Source: Stakelama flava (lineage in GTDB: Bacteria > Pseudomonadota > Alphaproteobacteria > Sphingomonadales > Sphingomonadaceae). From it: 64,000 bases of DNA. The notes beneath the pieces were generated by a model, which saw only the letters and a program-made list of their open reading frames with translations, did not search any database and was not told the origin of the DNA. The first letter of the stretch is position 1. Each line of letters begins with the position of its first letter. The stretch spans positions 62,001-126,000 of the forward strand of contig NZ_JAHWZX010000009.1 of the NCBI RefSeq assembly GCF_019351405.1. The letters are read 5' to 3'. Shown piece after piece: positions 10,008-17,498 of the stretch. The translations under genes were made by a program, and so were the position numbers.

Positions 10008-10250
10008 ATGATTCCGCCGCCCGAAACGACCAAGGTTACCACTCGCCGCGTTGCATGCGACGGCGCCACGGACATTCCCGGCGGCGCGGCGCTCGGCCAT
10101 CCGCGCGTCTGGCTGGAAATCGACGAGCGCGGCTATGTCGATTGCGGCTATTGCGACCGGCGCTTCATTCTGATCGGCGGTCCCGCCGACGGCGTGGATC
10201 AGGCGGCGCTTCCCGACATCTCGGCAGGATCGCCGCCCGAAGCCGCCTGA
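10008..10250 (+). CDS. Small CHCC zinc-finger protein (NDUFS6-like)
   Basis: An 80-residue protein with the zf-CHCC pattern seen in bacterial homologues of the complex I subunit NDUFS6. Cys and His ligands appear in [15 protein letters not shown] and DCGYCDRRF. Sphingomonads and other alphaproteobacteria commonly encode such stand-alone zinc-finger proteins. It may help assemble complex I, but this is inferred from eukaryotic homologues. ATG 10008 was chosen because the family starts just before the first cysteine. It diverges from the ABC ATPase gene with an 88-base gap. Confidence 0.85.
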   Translation: MIPPPETTKVTTRRVACDGATDIPGGAALGHPRVWLEIDERGYVDCGYCDRRFILIGGPADGVDQAALPDISAGSPPEAA

Positions 10251-10304
10251 ACGGCATCGGGTCCCTTTGGTGGATTCGCGCCGCATCCTTCCTATATTGC
10301 GGGC

Positions 10305-11732
10305 ATGACAACGACGCCCGATCCGCGAAGCTTTCTCTACCGAGACACGCTTGACCCCGACACTGCGAAGGCGCTCACCGCCGATCTGCTGGGCACGGCG
10401 GAGGACGGCGAACTGTTCCTCCAATATCGCAAATCGGAAAGTTTCCATTTCGACGACGGCCGATTGAACAAGGCGTCGTACAACACCGATTCGGGGTTCG
10501 GTCTGCGCGCCGTGACGGGGGAGACCACTGCCTTCGCCCATGCCAACGAACTGTCCGCCGATGCGATTCGCCGCGCAGGACAGACAATGGCGCTGATCGA
10601 CCCGTCCAGACAGGGCAGGGCAGCGCCGCCGCGCCGTAACAACCGCCATCTTTATACCGATGCCGACCCGATCGACCTGGTCCCCTTCGCCGACAAAGTG
10701 AATTTGTGCCAGACGATCGACGCCGCTGCGCGTGCCCGCGATCCGCGTGTGGCGCAGGTGTCGGTCGGGCTGATCGGAAGCTGGCAGGTGGTGGAGATCG
10801 TCCGCCCCGATGGCTTCGTTGCCACCGATATCCGCCCGCTCACCCGGCTGAACGTCAACATCGTCGTCGAATCGAATGGACGGCGCGAAAGCGGCAGCTT
10901 TGGTTTGGGCGGCCGGGCGCTGTACGACAATCTGCTCCAACCCGAGACGTGGAACCGCGCGATCGACATGGCGCTGGCGCAGGCGCTGACCAATCTTGAA
11001 GCGGTCGATGCGCCCGCCGGTGTCATGCCGGTGCTGCTCGGTCCCGGCTGGTGCGGCGTGCTGCTCCATGAAGCGGTGGGACATGGGCTGGAAGGTGATT
11101 TCAACCGTAAGGGCACCAGCGTCTTTTCAGGCCGCATCGGCGAACAGGTTGCGGCGAAGGGCGTCACCGTGGTTGATGACGGGTCGATCCTAGACCGGCG
11201 CGGCTCGCTGTCGATCGACGACGAAGGCACGCCGACGCGCGAAAATGTGCTGATCGAGGACGGCGTGCTGAAAGGCTATATGCAGGACCGGATGAATGCG
11301 CGGCTGATGGGCGTCGAAGCGACCGGCAACGGTCGGCGTCAGGGGTTCGAGCACGCGCCGATGCCACGCATGACCAATACCTTCATGCGCGCCGGCAACG
11401 ACGATCCGGCCGAGCTGATGAGCCGGGTGAAGAACGGTATTTACGCCAAGAGCTTCGGCGGCGGACAGGTCGACATCGTGTCGGGCAAGTTCGTGTTTTC
11501 GTGCACCGAAGCGTATAAAATCGAGGATGGCCGCGTCGGCGCGCCTATCAAGGGCGCGACGCTGATCGGCAACGGGCCGAAGGTGCTGAACCAGATTACC
11601 GGTATCGGCAACGACTTCGCGCTGGACGAAGGCGTGGGCATGTGCGGCAAGGGCGGCCAGTCGGTCCCCGCCGGTGTGGGCCAGCCGACGTTGCTGGTGG
11701 AGGGACTGACCGTGGGCGGAACCGCGGTCTGA
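10305..11732 (+). CDS. tldD: Metalloprotease TldD
   Basis: The TldD half of the TldD/TldE (PmbA) heterodimeric zinc protease, a cytosolic enzyme that in other bacteria matures microcin B17 and degrades the antitoxin CcdA. The 475-residue length is standard. The metal site HEAVGHGLE is intact (His255, Glu256, His260), and the C-terminal CTEAYKIEDG and GMCGKGGQSVPAGVGQP stretches are characteristic. No tldE/pmbA is in the window. The last base of its stop codon overlaps the start of the small DUF2007 gene (TGATG), so the two are likely translationally coupled. Confidence 0.95.
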   Translation: MTTTPDPRSFLYRDTLDPDTAKALTADLLGTAEDGELFLQYRKSESFHFDDGRLNKASYNTDSGFGLRAVTGETTAFAHANELSADAIRRAGQTMALIDPSRQGRAAPPRRNNRHLYTDADPIDLVPFADKVNLCQTIDAAARARDPRVAQVSVGLIGSWQVVEIVRPDGFVATDIRPLTRLNVNIVVESNGRRESGSFGLGGRALYDNLLQPETWNRAIDMALAQALTNLEAVDAPAGVMPVLLGPGWCGVLLHEAVGHGLEGDFNRKGTSVFSGRIGEQVAAKGVTVVDDGSILDRRGSLSIDDEGTPTRENVLIEDGVLKGYMQDRMNARLMGVEATGNGRRQGFEHAPMPRMTNTFMRAGNDDPAELMSRVKNGIYAKSFGGGQVDIVSGKFVFSCTEAYKIEDGRVGAPIKGATLIGNGPKVLNQITGIGNDFALDEGVGMCGKGGQSVPAGVGQPTLLVEGLTVGGTAV

Positions 11733-11935
11733 TGGCGCTGGTGGAGGTCGGCCGGTTCAACCGGTTCGAAGCCCATATCCTGCAAGGTCGGCTCGAATCC
11801 GAAGGGATACCGTGTTTCGCCTTCGATGCAGAGGCAAGTATCGCCGATGGCAGTGCGTTCCTGATTCCGGTGCGGATCATGGTGGACGAAAGCGACCTCG
11901 GCCCGGCGCGAAAAATCATGGCCAATCCTGCCTGA
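11732..11935 (+). CDS. DUF2007-type putative signal-transducing protein
   Basis: A 67-residue protein matching the pattern of DUF2007: an N-terminal strand-helix (VEVGRFNRFEAHILQGRLESEGI), then a small beta region and a terminal helix with V-DESDL-PARKIM. The family resembles PII-like or regulatory folds but has no proven function. Its ATG shares one base with the tldD stop codon, which fixes the start. The next genes downstream encode PII and AmtB, but a separate sigma-54 promoter lies between, so it is probably not part of that operon. Confidence 0.75.
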   Translation: MALVEVGRFNRFEAHILQGRLESEGIPCFAFDAEASIADGSAFLIPVRIMVDESDLGPARKIMANPA

Positions 11936-11942
11936 TTTTTAA

Positions 11943-11960
11943 GCACCATCTCGCGGCTGC
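11943..11960. promoter_or_regulatory. Possible degenerate NtrC-type upstream activator site
   Basis: Half-sites GCACC and GGCTGC form an imperfect dyad resembling the NtrC consensus (TGCACC-N5-GGTGCA). The spacer is two bases too long and one arm carries an extra C. It lies about 70-85 bases upstream of the sigma-54 promoter, a reasonable place for an enhancer element. The match is weak, and it is listed only because of its position. Confidence 0.3.
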
Positions 11961-12028
11961 ACAAAATTTTTACATTTCGGTAACGGTTCGAAGACGGCGA
12001 AGCGGTTGAAATCCGCGCTTCGTCCGAT

Positions 12029-12044
12029 TGGCACGTCGCTTGCT
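12029..12044 (+). promoter_or_regulatory. Sigma-54 (-24/-12) promoter of glnK-amtB
   Basis: TGGCACG-TCGC-TTGCT matches the sigma-54 consensus (TGGCACG-N4-TTGCW) at every defined position. The invariant GG (12030-12031) and GC (12042-12043) are separated by exactly ten bases. The predicted transcript start is near 12055, about 40 bases before the glnK ATG. This implies nitrogen control of the glnK-amtB operon through NtrC and RpoN, neither of which is encoded in the window. Confidence 0.9.
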
Positions 12045-12093
12045 GGTATCATCGTCAGCGGAAACTTGTTTCTGGCGAAGGAACGGGGGCGAC

Positions 12094-12432
12094 ATGAAAC
12101 TGGTCATCGCGATCATCAAGCCGTTCAAGCTTGATGACGTGCGGGAGGCGCTGACGGATGTCGGGGTCACGGGCATGACGGTCAGCGAGGTAAAGGGATT
12201 CGGTCGGCAAAAGGGCCAGACCGAAATCTATCGCGGGGCCGAATACAGCACCAACATGGTGCCGAAGATAAAGATCGAGGTCGTGTGCGCCGCCGATGTT
12301 GCGGACCGGGTGGTCGAGGCGGTTCAGACGTCGGCCAATACCGGCGCGATCGGCGATGGAAAGATTTTCGTTCTGGATGTCGGGCAGGCGGTACGCATCC
12401 GCACCGGCGAAACCGATCAGAGCGCGCTGTGA
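12094..12432 (+). CDS. glnK: PII nitrogen regulatory protein GlnK/GlnB
   Basis: A 112-residue PII protein that senses ATP, ADP and 2-oxoglutarate. It controls AmtB and, through uridylylation, the nitrogen cascade. The T-loop contains Tyr51, the uridylylation site, in YRGAEYSTN. The B-loop TGAIGDGKIF and C-loop VRIRTGE are intact. ATG 12094 is preceded by a purine-rich ACGGGGG. It is followed after 11 bases by amtB, and the pair sits behind a sigma-54 promoter, which points to the GlnK type (ammonium transport control). Confidence 0.96.
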   Translation: MKLVIAIIKPFKLDDVREALTDVGVTGMTVSEVKGFGRQKGQTEIYRGAEYSTNMVPKIKIEVVCAADVADRVVEAVQTSANTGAIGDGKIFVLDVGQAVRIRTGETDQSAL

Positions 12433-12443
12433 GCACGGGGGGT

Positions 12444-13790
12444 ATGATGAAGCCAGTTACCAAAATTGCCGGCGCCCTTGGCACCACCGGTCTAACGATG
12501 TTCGCGGCGCTGCCCGCCTGGGCGCAGGACAGCGCGCTGCAATCACCGCCAACGGCGGCCGCGCCGGTGGTTCATCCCGGCGACAATGCCTGGATGATGA
12601 CCGCGACGCTGCTTGTGCTGATGATGATCCTGCCGGGCCTTGCGCTTTTCTATGGCGGGCTGACGCGCGCGAAGAATATGCTTTCTACCATGACCCAGAT
12701 CGGCGCGGTGGCCTGCCTCGCAATGCTGATCTGGGTAATCTACGGCTACGGCCTCGCCTTCGGGCCGGAGGGCAACGCGTTCATCAGCTGGGGCAAATTC
12801 TTTCTGTCGGGCGTCACGCCGGACAGCCTGGCCGATACGTTTTCGGACGACAAGATTTCCGAATATGTGTTCCTCAGCTTTCAGATGACCTTTGCCGCGA
12901 TCACCATTGCGCTGGTGCTGGGCGCGCTTGTCGAGCGCATGAAATTTTCCGCCACCATGATCTTCGCGATCGTGTGGCTGACCATCACCTATTTCCCGAT
13001 CGCGCATATGGTGTGGGCGAGCGGCGGCCTGCTGTTCGATGCGGGCGCGCTCGATTTCGCGGGCGGTACGGTGGTGCATATCAATGCGGGCGTGTCCGCG
13101 CTGGTCGCCAGCTTCTTCCTGGGCAAGCGCCGCGGCTATCCCACCGATCGGATGCCGCCGCACTCGCTTACCCTCACCATGGTCGGCACCGGCCTGTTGT
13201 GGGTCGGCTGGTTCGGCTTCAACGCCGGGTCGGAGCTTCAGGCGGACGGCACTGCTGGCCTTGCGATGATCAACACTTTCGTCGCCACCGCCTCGGCGGG
13301 GCTGTTCTGGATGCTGACCGAACGGGTGATGGGCCATAAGGGGTCGGCGCTCGGCTGGTGCTCGGGGATCATTGCCGGACTGGTGGCGGTCACCCCCGCA
13401 GCGGGCAATTCCGGCCCGTTCGGCGCGATCATCCTCGGCGCCATCGCGTCGATCGTGTGCTTCTTCTTCGTTTCGGTGGTGAAGCCCAAACTTGGCTATG
13501 ACGATTCGCTCGACGCGTTCGGCATCCATGGCGTCGGCGGCATTATCGGCGCGATCGGCACCGGCATCGTCTATCAGCCGGTGTTCGGCGGACCGGGCGA
13601 CGGGTCGGTCGGCATGGGCGCGCAGGTCGGTATCCAGGTCTATGCCGTCGCGGTTGCGATCGTCTGGGCAGCTGTCGGTACGGCGATCGCGGCGATCATC
13701 GCCAAGGCGCTTACCGGAATGCGTGTCAGCGAAGAGGTGGAGCTGGAAGGGCTCGACCTCGGCGAACATGGCGAGCGCGCCTACAACTGA
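12444..13790 (+). CDS. amtB: Ammonium transporter AmtB
   Basis: An inner-membrane ammonium channel with a signal-peptide-like leader (TMFAALPAWAQD) and eleven hydrophobic segments. Family signatures are visible: FYGGLTRAKN near the start of the first helix, LDFAGGTVVHINAG with the first pore histidine, and DAFGIHGVGG with the second. About 448 residues fits Amt proteins with a cleaved leader. Two consecutive ATG codons (12444, 12447) follow a run of G bases, and either could be the start. It is co-transcribed with glnK, whose product would plug the channel when nitrogen is ample. Two hairpins downstream end the transcript. Confidence 0.95.
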   Translation: MMKPVTKIAGALGTTGLTMFAALPAWAQDSALQSPPTAAAPVVHPGDNAWMMTATLLVLMMILPGLALFYGGLTRAKNMLSTMTQIGAVACLAMLIWVIYGYGLAFGPEGNAFISWGKFFLSGVTPDSLADTFSDDKISEYVFLSFQMTFAAITIALVLGALVERMKFSATMIFAIVWLTITYFPIAHMVWASGGLLFDAGALDFAGGTVVHINAGVSALVASFFLGKRRGYPTDRMPPHSLTLTMVGTGLLWVGWFGFNAGSELQADGTAGLAMINTFVATASAGLFWMLTERVMGHKGSALGWCSGIIAGLVAVTPAAGNSGPFGAIILGAIASIVCFFFVSVVKPKLGYDDSLDAFGIHGVGGIIGAIGTGIVYQPVFGGPGDGSVGMGAQVGIQVYAVAVAIVWAAVGTAIAAIIAKALTGMRVSEEVELEGLDLGEHGERAYN

Positions 13791-13796
13791 TCACGG

Positions 13797-13832
13797 GGGG
13801 CGGCGGTCAGCGCTGCCGCCCCGGCTTGTTTT
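13797..13832 (+). terminator. First hairpin terminator after amtB
   Basis: Eight-base arms GGGGCGGC (13797-13804) and GCCGCCCC (13815-13822) enclose a ten-base loop and are followed by a T-rich stretch (TTGTTTT). It begins 7 bases after the amtB stop codon. Confidence 0.6.
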
Positions 13833-13855
13833 AAGAGTTCCTCCTGCGGACCCCT

Positions 13856-13884
13856 GGGCCGGCCTTCGCGCCGGCCCTTTTTTT
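13856..13884 (+). terminator. Strong rho-independent terminator
   Basis: Perfect eight-base arms GGGCCGGC (13856-13863) and GCCGGCCC (13870-13877) with a six-base loop are followed by seven consecutive T residues. It terminates glnK-amtB and separates it from the convergent gene ending at 13982. Confidence 0.9.
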
Positions 13885-13981
13885 GTCCGGAGAGTGTGGC
13901 GCTTTGGCGCGTCTTCCATCACCGAATCTGGGCGACCGATTGCGGGTGTGGTGGCTTCCCGACGGCCCGTGGCGCGCCGGG

Positions 13982-14374
13982 TCAGTTCTTCCCGCGCAGC
14001 ATGGCGACCAGCGCTCGCGCATCGGATTCAGTCGCCAGATGGAGGACGCACGGCCCGAACATGGTTTCGTCATGCCCGATCGAAACCATGGTCAGATCGC
14101 GGGTTACTGGTGGATCATTGCCAAGGCGGCGCGCCACGAAATGGGTGCCGTGGCGGCGGACAAAGGCGATGCCGTCATCGCCAAACACGACCGCCGTTTC
14201 GCCGCCAAGGTCGCATATCGCGTGGGAAGCGTTGAAACCGGTCAGCAGCTGTTCGGCCAGTCGCATGGCCCCCGCCTCGTCATCGATCGCGCCATGGCCC
14301 AGCTTGAGCAGGCGGATCAACCCTGCAAGGGTCAGGATCGCGGTGAACGATCCGACCAGGACCCACCACCTCAT
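13982..14374 (-). CDS. Hypothetical membrane-anchored protein
   Basis: A 130-residue protein with one N-terminal transmembrane segment (WVLVGSFTAILTLAGLI) and a soluble domain of about 100 residues containing AICDLGGETAVVFGDDGIAF. The soluble part shows no motif I recognise. Its ATG overlaps the stop of the TIGR01244-type phosphatase gene by four bases (ATGA), so it is almost certainly translated from the same message and may work with that protein. Function unknown. Confidence 0.65.
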   Translation of the reverse strand: MRWWVLVGSFTAILTLAGLIRLLKLGHGAIDDEAGAMRLAEQLLTGFNASHAICDLGGETAVVFGDDGIAFVRRHGTHFVARRLGNDPPVTRDLTMVSIGHDETMFGPCVLHLATESDARALVAMLRGKN

Positions 14375-14805
14375 GCGTCGGCGGAAAGCGAATCCAGCAA
14401 GGGCCGGATAGCCGACAGGTCATATCCGGCACCGGCCGCCTGGGCGATGATCGTTTCCGGATCGCCGCCCGCTTTTGCGCTGGCGAGTGCCCATAGATTG
14501 GCCGATCGCGTGCCCGAACGGCAATAGGCGAGCACCGGTCCCGTCGCCGCGTCCAGCGCCGCGCGCATCGCATCGATCTGCGCATGGCTGAACCCGGCAT
14601 GGGTGATTGGAATTGCGTTGTAGCCAAGGCCAAGCGCCTCGGCGTCAGCGCGGATCGCATCGCCTTCGGGCTGGCCCGCCTCTTCTTCGTCGGGACGGTT
14701 GTTGATGATCGTGGTGAAGCCCGCCTGTGCGATTTCGCCAATATCGGCGGGGTCGATCTGCGGGGCGACGGAAATGCGCTCGTCGATGCGGCGGATGGTA
14801 GCCAT
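14371..14805 (-). CDS. TIGR01244-type phosphatase/sulfurtransferase-like protein
   Basis: A dual-specificity phosphatase-like domain of 144 residues. The active-site loop is CRSGTRSA (HCxxGxxR-like, with Tyr before the Cys), and the N-terminal DERISVAPQID and NNRPDEEE segments are typical of TIGR01244. In other bacteria this domain is found fused to a beta-lactamase-like persulfide dioxygenase (Blh); here it stands alone. Substrate unknown; a role in sulfide handling is only suggested by the Blh link. ATG 14805 begins the conserved MATIRRIDE stretch; an upstream ATG at 14841 is less likely. It lies downstream of recQ and overlaps the next gene by four bases. Confidence 0.8.
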   Translation of the reverse strand: MATIRRIDERISVAPQIDPADIGEIAQAGFTTIINNRPDEEEAGQPEGDAIRADAEALGLGYNAIPITHAGFSHAQIDAMRAALDAATGPVLAYCRSGTRSANLWALASAKAGGDPETIIAQAAGAGYDLSAIRPLLDSLSADA

Positions 14806-14847
14806 GAAGGAAGCTCTACCGCCACGCGTGGGCGGAGCCAAGCCCCG

Positions 14848-16611
14848 TCAACCGGCCCGGCGGATCACCGACAGGAATGCGTCGCCATATGCGTCGAGCT
14901 TTTTTGCGCCCACGCCGGTGATTTCGCCCATCGCCGACAGGCTTGCCGGTCGTACCGCCGCCATTTCGCGCAGCACCGAATCGTGGAAAATCACATAGGG
15001 CGGCACCTCGCGCGCTTTCGCCAGATCGCGGCGGCAGTCGCGAAGCGCCTCGAACAACGGATCGCCGACCGGATTGGGCGTTACCCTCCCGCGCCGCCGT
15101 CGTTTTGCGCGCGCGGGCGGCAGAACCAGTTCCACCCGTGCCTCGCCCTTCAATATCGCTTTGGCTGCGGGCCCGAATTCCAGCCCGCCATGCGGATTGG
15201 TGCGCAACGCGTCGCGCAGCAGCAGTGCCCGCGAAACCGGCTTGATCAGCGCGGCTTCCTCGCCGTTGATGATGCCCCATACCGACAGCGATTCATGGCC
15301 GTTCGTCATGCTGCGTTCGGACGATTTGCCCAGCAATATGCTCTCGATATAGCCTGCACCGAACATCTGCCCGGTACGAAACACGGCGGAGAGGAATTTC
15401 TGCGCGGCGACACTGGCGTCGACCGCCTTGGGCGGGTTCAGGCAATTGTCGCAATTTCCGCAGCGTTCGGGCGGGTCCTCCCCGAAATGGCGCAACAGGA
15501 TCGCGCGCCGGCACCCCGCCGTTTCGACCAGTGCGCCGAGCGCCGTCAGCCGCGCGCGTTCGCCCGACTGGCGCGCCGGCTCGACCTCGCCGATCCGCTG
15601 CCGCGCCCGCGCGAAATCGTCTGCTCCCCAGAACAGGTGCGCGACCGCCGGATCGCCGTCGCGCCCCGCCCGGCCGGTTTCCTGATAATAGGCTTCGATC
15701 GATTTGGGGATGCCGGCATGCGCGACGAAGCGTACATCGGGTTTGTCGATTCCCATGCCGAACGCCACCGTGGCGCAGATCACCATGTCCTCGCTCGCCA
15801 CGAAATCGGCCTGGTTCCTGGCGCGGACCGCTGGTTCCAGCCCGGCATGATAGGCGCGCGTTGGCCGCCCGGTTCGCGTCAGCGCCTCGGCCAGCCTTTC
15901 GGTCTGCGCGCGGGTGGGGGCATAGACGATGCCGGGACCGGGATTGTCGATAATGAAATCGGCAAGCTGCTGCGTCGTGTTGGTGCGCGGGCTGATCGCA
16001 TAGCGGATGTTCGGCCGATCGAACCCGGCGACGATCAGGCCGCCCGGCTCGATACCAAGTTGCTCCAATATGTCGGCGCGGGTGTGTGCATCGGCAGTCG
16101 CCGTCAGCGCCAGGCGCGGGACATCGGGAAAATTGTCGAGCAGCGGGCGAAGCAGCCGGTAATCGGGGCGAAAGTCATGGCCCCATTCAGACACGCAATG
16201 CGCTTCGTCGATCGCGAACAGCGCAATCTTCGCGCTTTCCAGCAATTCGCGGAAATGCCCCGACGAAGCGCGTTCGGGCGCGACATAGAGCAGGTCGAGT
16301 TCGCCGCCGCGAAACCGCGCGATCGTTTCCGCGCGATTATCGTCGGCGGAAGTTAGTGTGGCGGCACGGATGCCGACGGCTTCGGCGGCGCGAAGCTGGT
16401 CATGCATCAGCGCGATCAGAGGGGAGATGACGATGCAGGTGCCCTCCAGCGCGACCGAGGGCAGTTGATAGCATAGCGACTTGCCCGCGCCGGTCGGCAT
16501 TACGGCCAGTGTGTCGGCCCCTGACATCACCCGCGCGACGACATCGCCCTGCACCCCGCGAAACGCGGAAAAGCCGAAGATATTGCGCAGAAGGTCGGTG
16601 GGATCGGTCAC
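14848..16611 (-). CDS. recQ: ATP-dependent DNA helicase RecQ
   Basis: A 3'-to-5' DNA helicase for recombination and fork repair. The superfamily 2 motifs are intact: Walker A PTGAGKS (39-45), DEAHCVSEWGHDFR (from 135), and QETGRAGRDG. The zinc-binding region follows with CRRAILLRHFGE and CGNCDNC, then the winged helix. An HRDC domain ends the protein (about 510-587). Length 587 is usual. It is divergent from a lipoprotein gene across 114 bases. Confidence 0.96.
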   Translation of the reverse strand: MTDPTDLLRNIFGFSAFRGVQGDVVARVMSGADTLAVMPTGAGKSLCYQLPSVALEGTCIVISPLIALMHDQLRAAEAVGIRAATLTSADDNRAETIARFRGGELDLLYVAPERASSGHFRELLESAKIALFAIDEAHCVSEWGHDFRPDYRLLRPLLDNFPDVPRLALTATADAHTRADILEQLGIEPGGLIVAGFDRPNIRYAISPRTNTTQQLADFIIDNPGPGIVYAPTRAQTERLAEALTRTGRPTRAYHAGLEPAVRARNQADFVASEDMVICATVAFGMGIDKPDVRFVAHAGIPKSIEAYYQETGRAGRDGDPAVAHLFWGADDFARARQRIGEVEPARQSGERARLTALGALVETAGCRRAILLRHFGEDPPERCGNCDNCLNPPKAVDASVAAQKFLSAVFRTGQMFGAGYIESILLGKSSERSMTNGHESLSVWGIINGEEAALIKPVSRALLLRDALRTNPHGGLEFGPAAKAILKGEARVELVLPPARAKRRRRGRVTPNPVGDPLFEALRDCRRDLAKAREVPPYVIFHDSVLREMAAVRPASLSAMGEITGVGAKKLDAYGDAFLSVIRRAG

Positions 16612-16725
16612 GTCCGGCGCTCTATCGCGAAGCAGCGGCGCGGGGGCAAGGGGAAGCGGCCCCTCGGCAAGCGCCGAATGACCTTCTATGCTGTTCGGCG
16701 AATACCTGAATGACGGGAGCCAGAT

Positions 16726-17418
16726 ATGCGAACCACCCTTGTACTTGCCGGTCTGACGTTGCTCGCCGCCTGCAATTCGGGCGGGCGCGACGCCGATGAA
16801 GCGCCCGACAACGGCAGCGTCGCGATCGACATTCCGACGCGCGAAACGCCCGCGCCATCACCATCGCCATCGCCGTCGGCGACACCGACCTCGATCGCGG
16901 ATAGCGGGGAGGGTGCGAGTGACAGCAGCGGCGCGCGTCCCCTGCTCCCCACCGGCTGGGGGCCGCTGCGCATCGGCATGACGAAGGCGGCGGTCAGCGC
17001 GGCGCTTGGCCCCGATTCGAACCCCGACGACGTCAACGGTCCCGATCCCGCCTCCTGCGAAATCTATCGTCCCGCCGATGCGCCGCAGGGGATGACGGTG
17101 ATGCTGGTCGACGGGCGGCTTGCCCGGATCACGCTGGCGCGCGGATCGGATGTGAAGACCAGCACCGGCATCGGTATCGGATCACCGGTTTCGGCGATCG
17201 GGCGGGCCTATGGCGCGCGCGCCAAGTCGTCCCCGCATCAATATGCCGATGCGCCCGCCGAATATCGCACCGTCTGGTCGACCGGCGGCGGGGGCGGACA
17301 GGCCTATGTCCAGGACCCGTCGGCGCGCGGCATCCGTTTCGAGGTCAATGAGGAAGGGCGAGTCCAGTTCATCCATGCCGGCGGCCCGGCGATCCAATAT
17401 GTCGAAGGCTGCGCCTGA
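16726..17418 (+). CDS. Putative lipoprotein with low-complexity Pro/Ser linker
   Basis: A 230-residue protein with a lipobox (TLLAACNSGG) whose Cys16 would be lipidated. A linker of repeated Pro-Ser dipeptides (APSPSPSPSATP) follows, then a globular domain from about residue 70. This has GPLRIGMTKAAVSAALG, a pattern often seen in small SmpA/OmlA-like or DUF-type envelope proteins, and two cysteines (SCEIY and the terminal EGCA). Specific function not recognised. It ends convergent with the M3 peptidase gene. Confidence 0.7.
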   Translation: MRTTLVLAGLTLLAACNSGGRDADEAPDNGSVAIDIPTRETPAPSPSPSPSATPTSIADSGEGASDSSGARPLLPTGWGPLRIGMTKAAVSAALGPDSNPDDVNGPDPASCEIYRPADAPQGMTVMLVDGRLARITLARGSDVKTSTGIGIGSPVSAIGRAYGARAKSSPHQYADAPAEYRTVWSTGGGGGQAYVQDPSARGIRFEVNEEGRVQFIHAGGPAIQYVEGCA

Positions 17419-17460
17419 ACCAACAGCCGCAGCCTTCAAACTGACGCATATTCGTCGTTC

Positions 17461-17495
17461 CGAGCGGCGATCCGATATCGTCGGACCGCCGCTCG
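17461..17495. terminator. Bidirectional hairpin between convergent genes
   Basis: Nine-base arms CGAGCGGCG (17461-17469) and CGCCGCTCG (17487-17495) enclose a second five-base stem TCCGA/TCGGA with a five-base loop, with one mismatch between the two stems. It lies in the 80-base gap between the lipoprotein gene and the dcp stop codon. The T-run is weak on both sides, so its efficiency is uncertain. Confidence 0.55.
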
Positions 17496-17498
17496 CGG

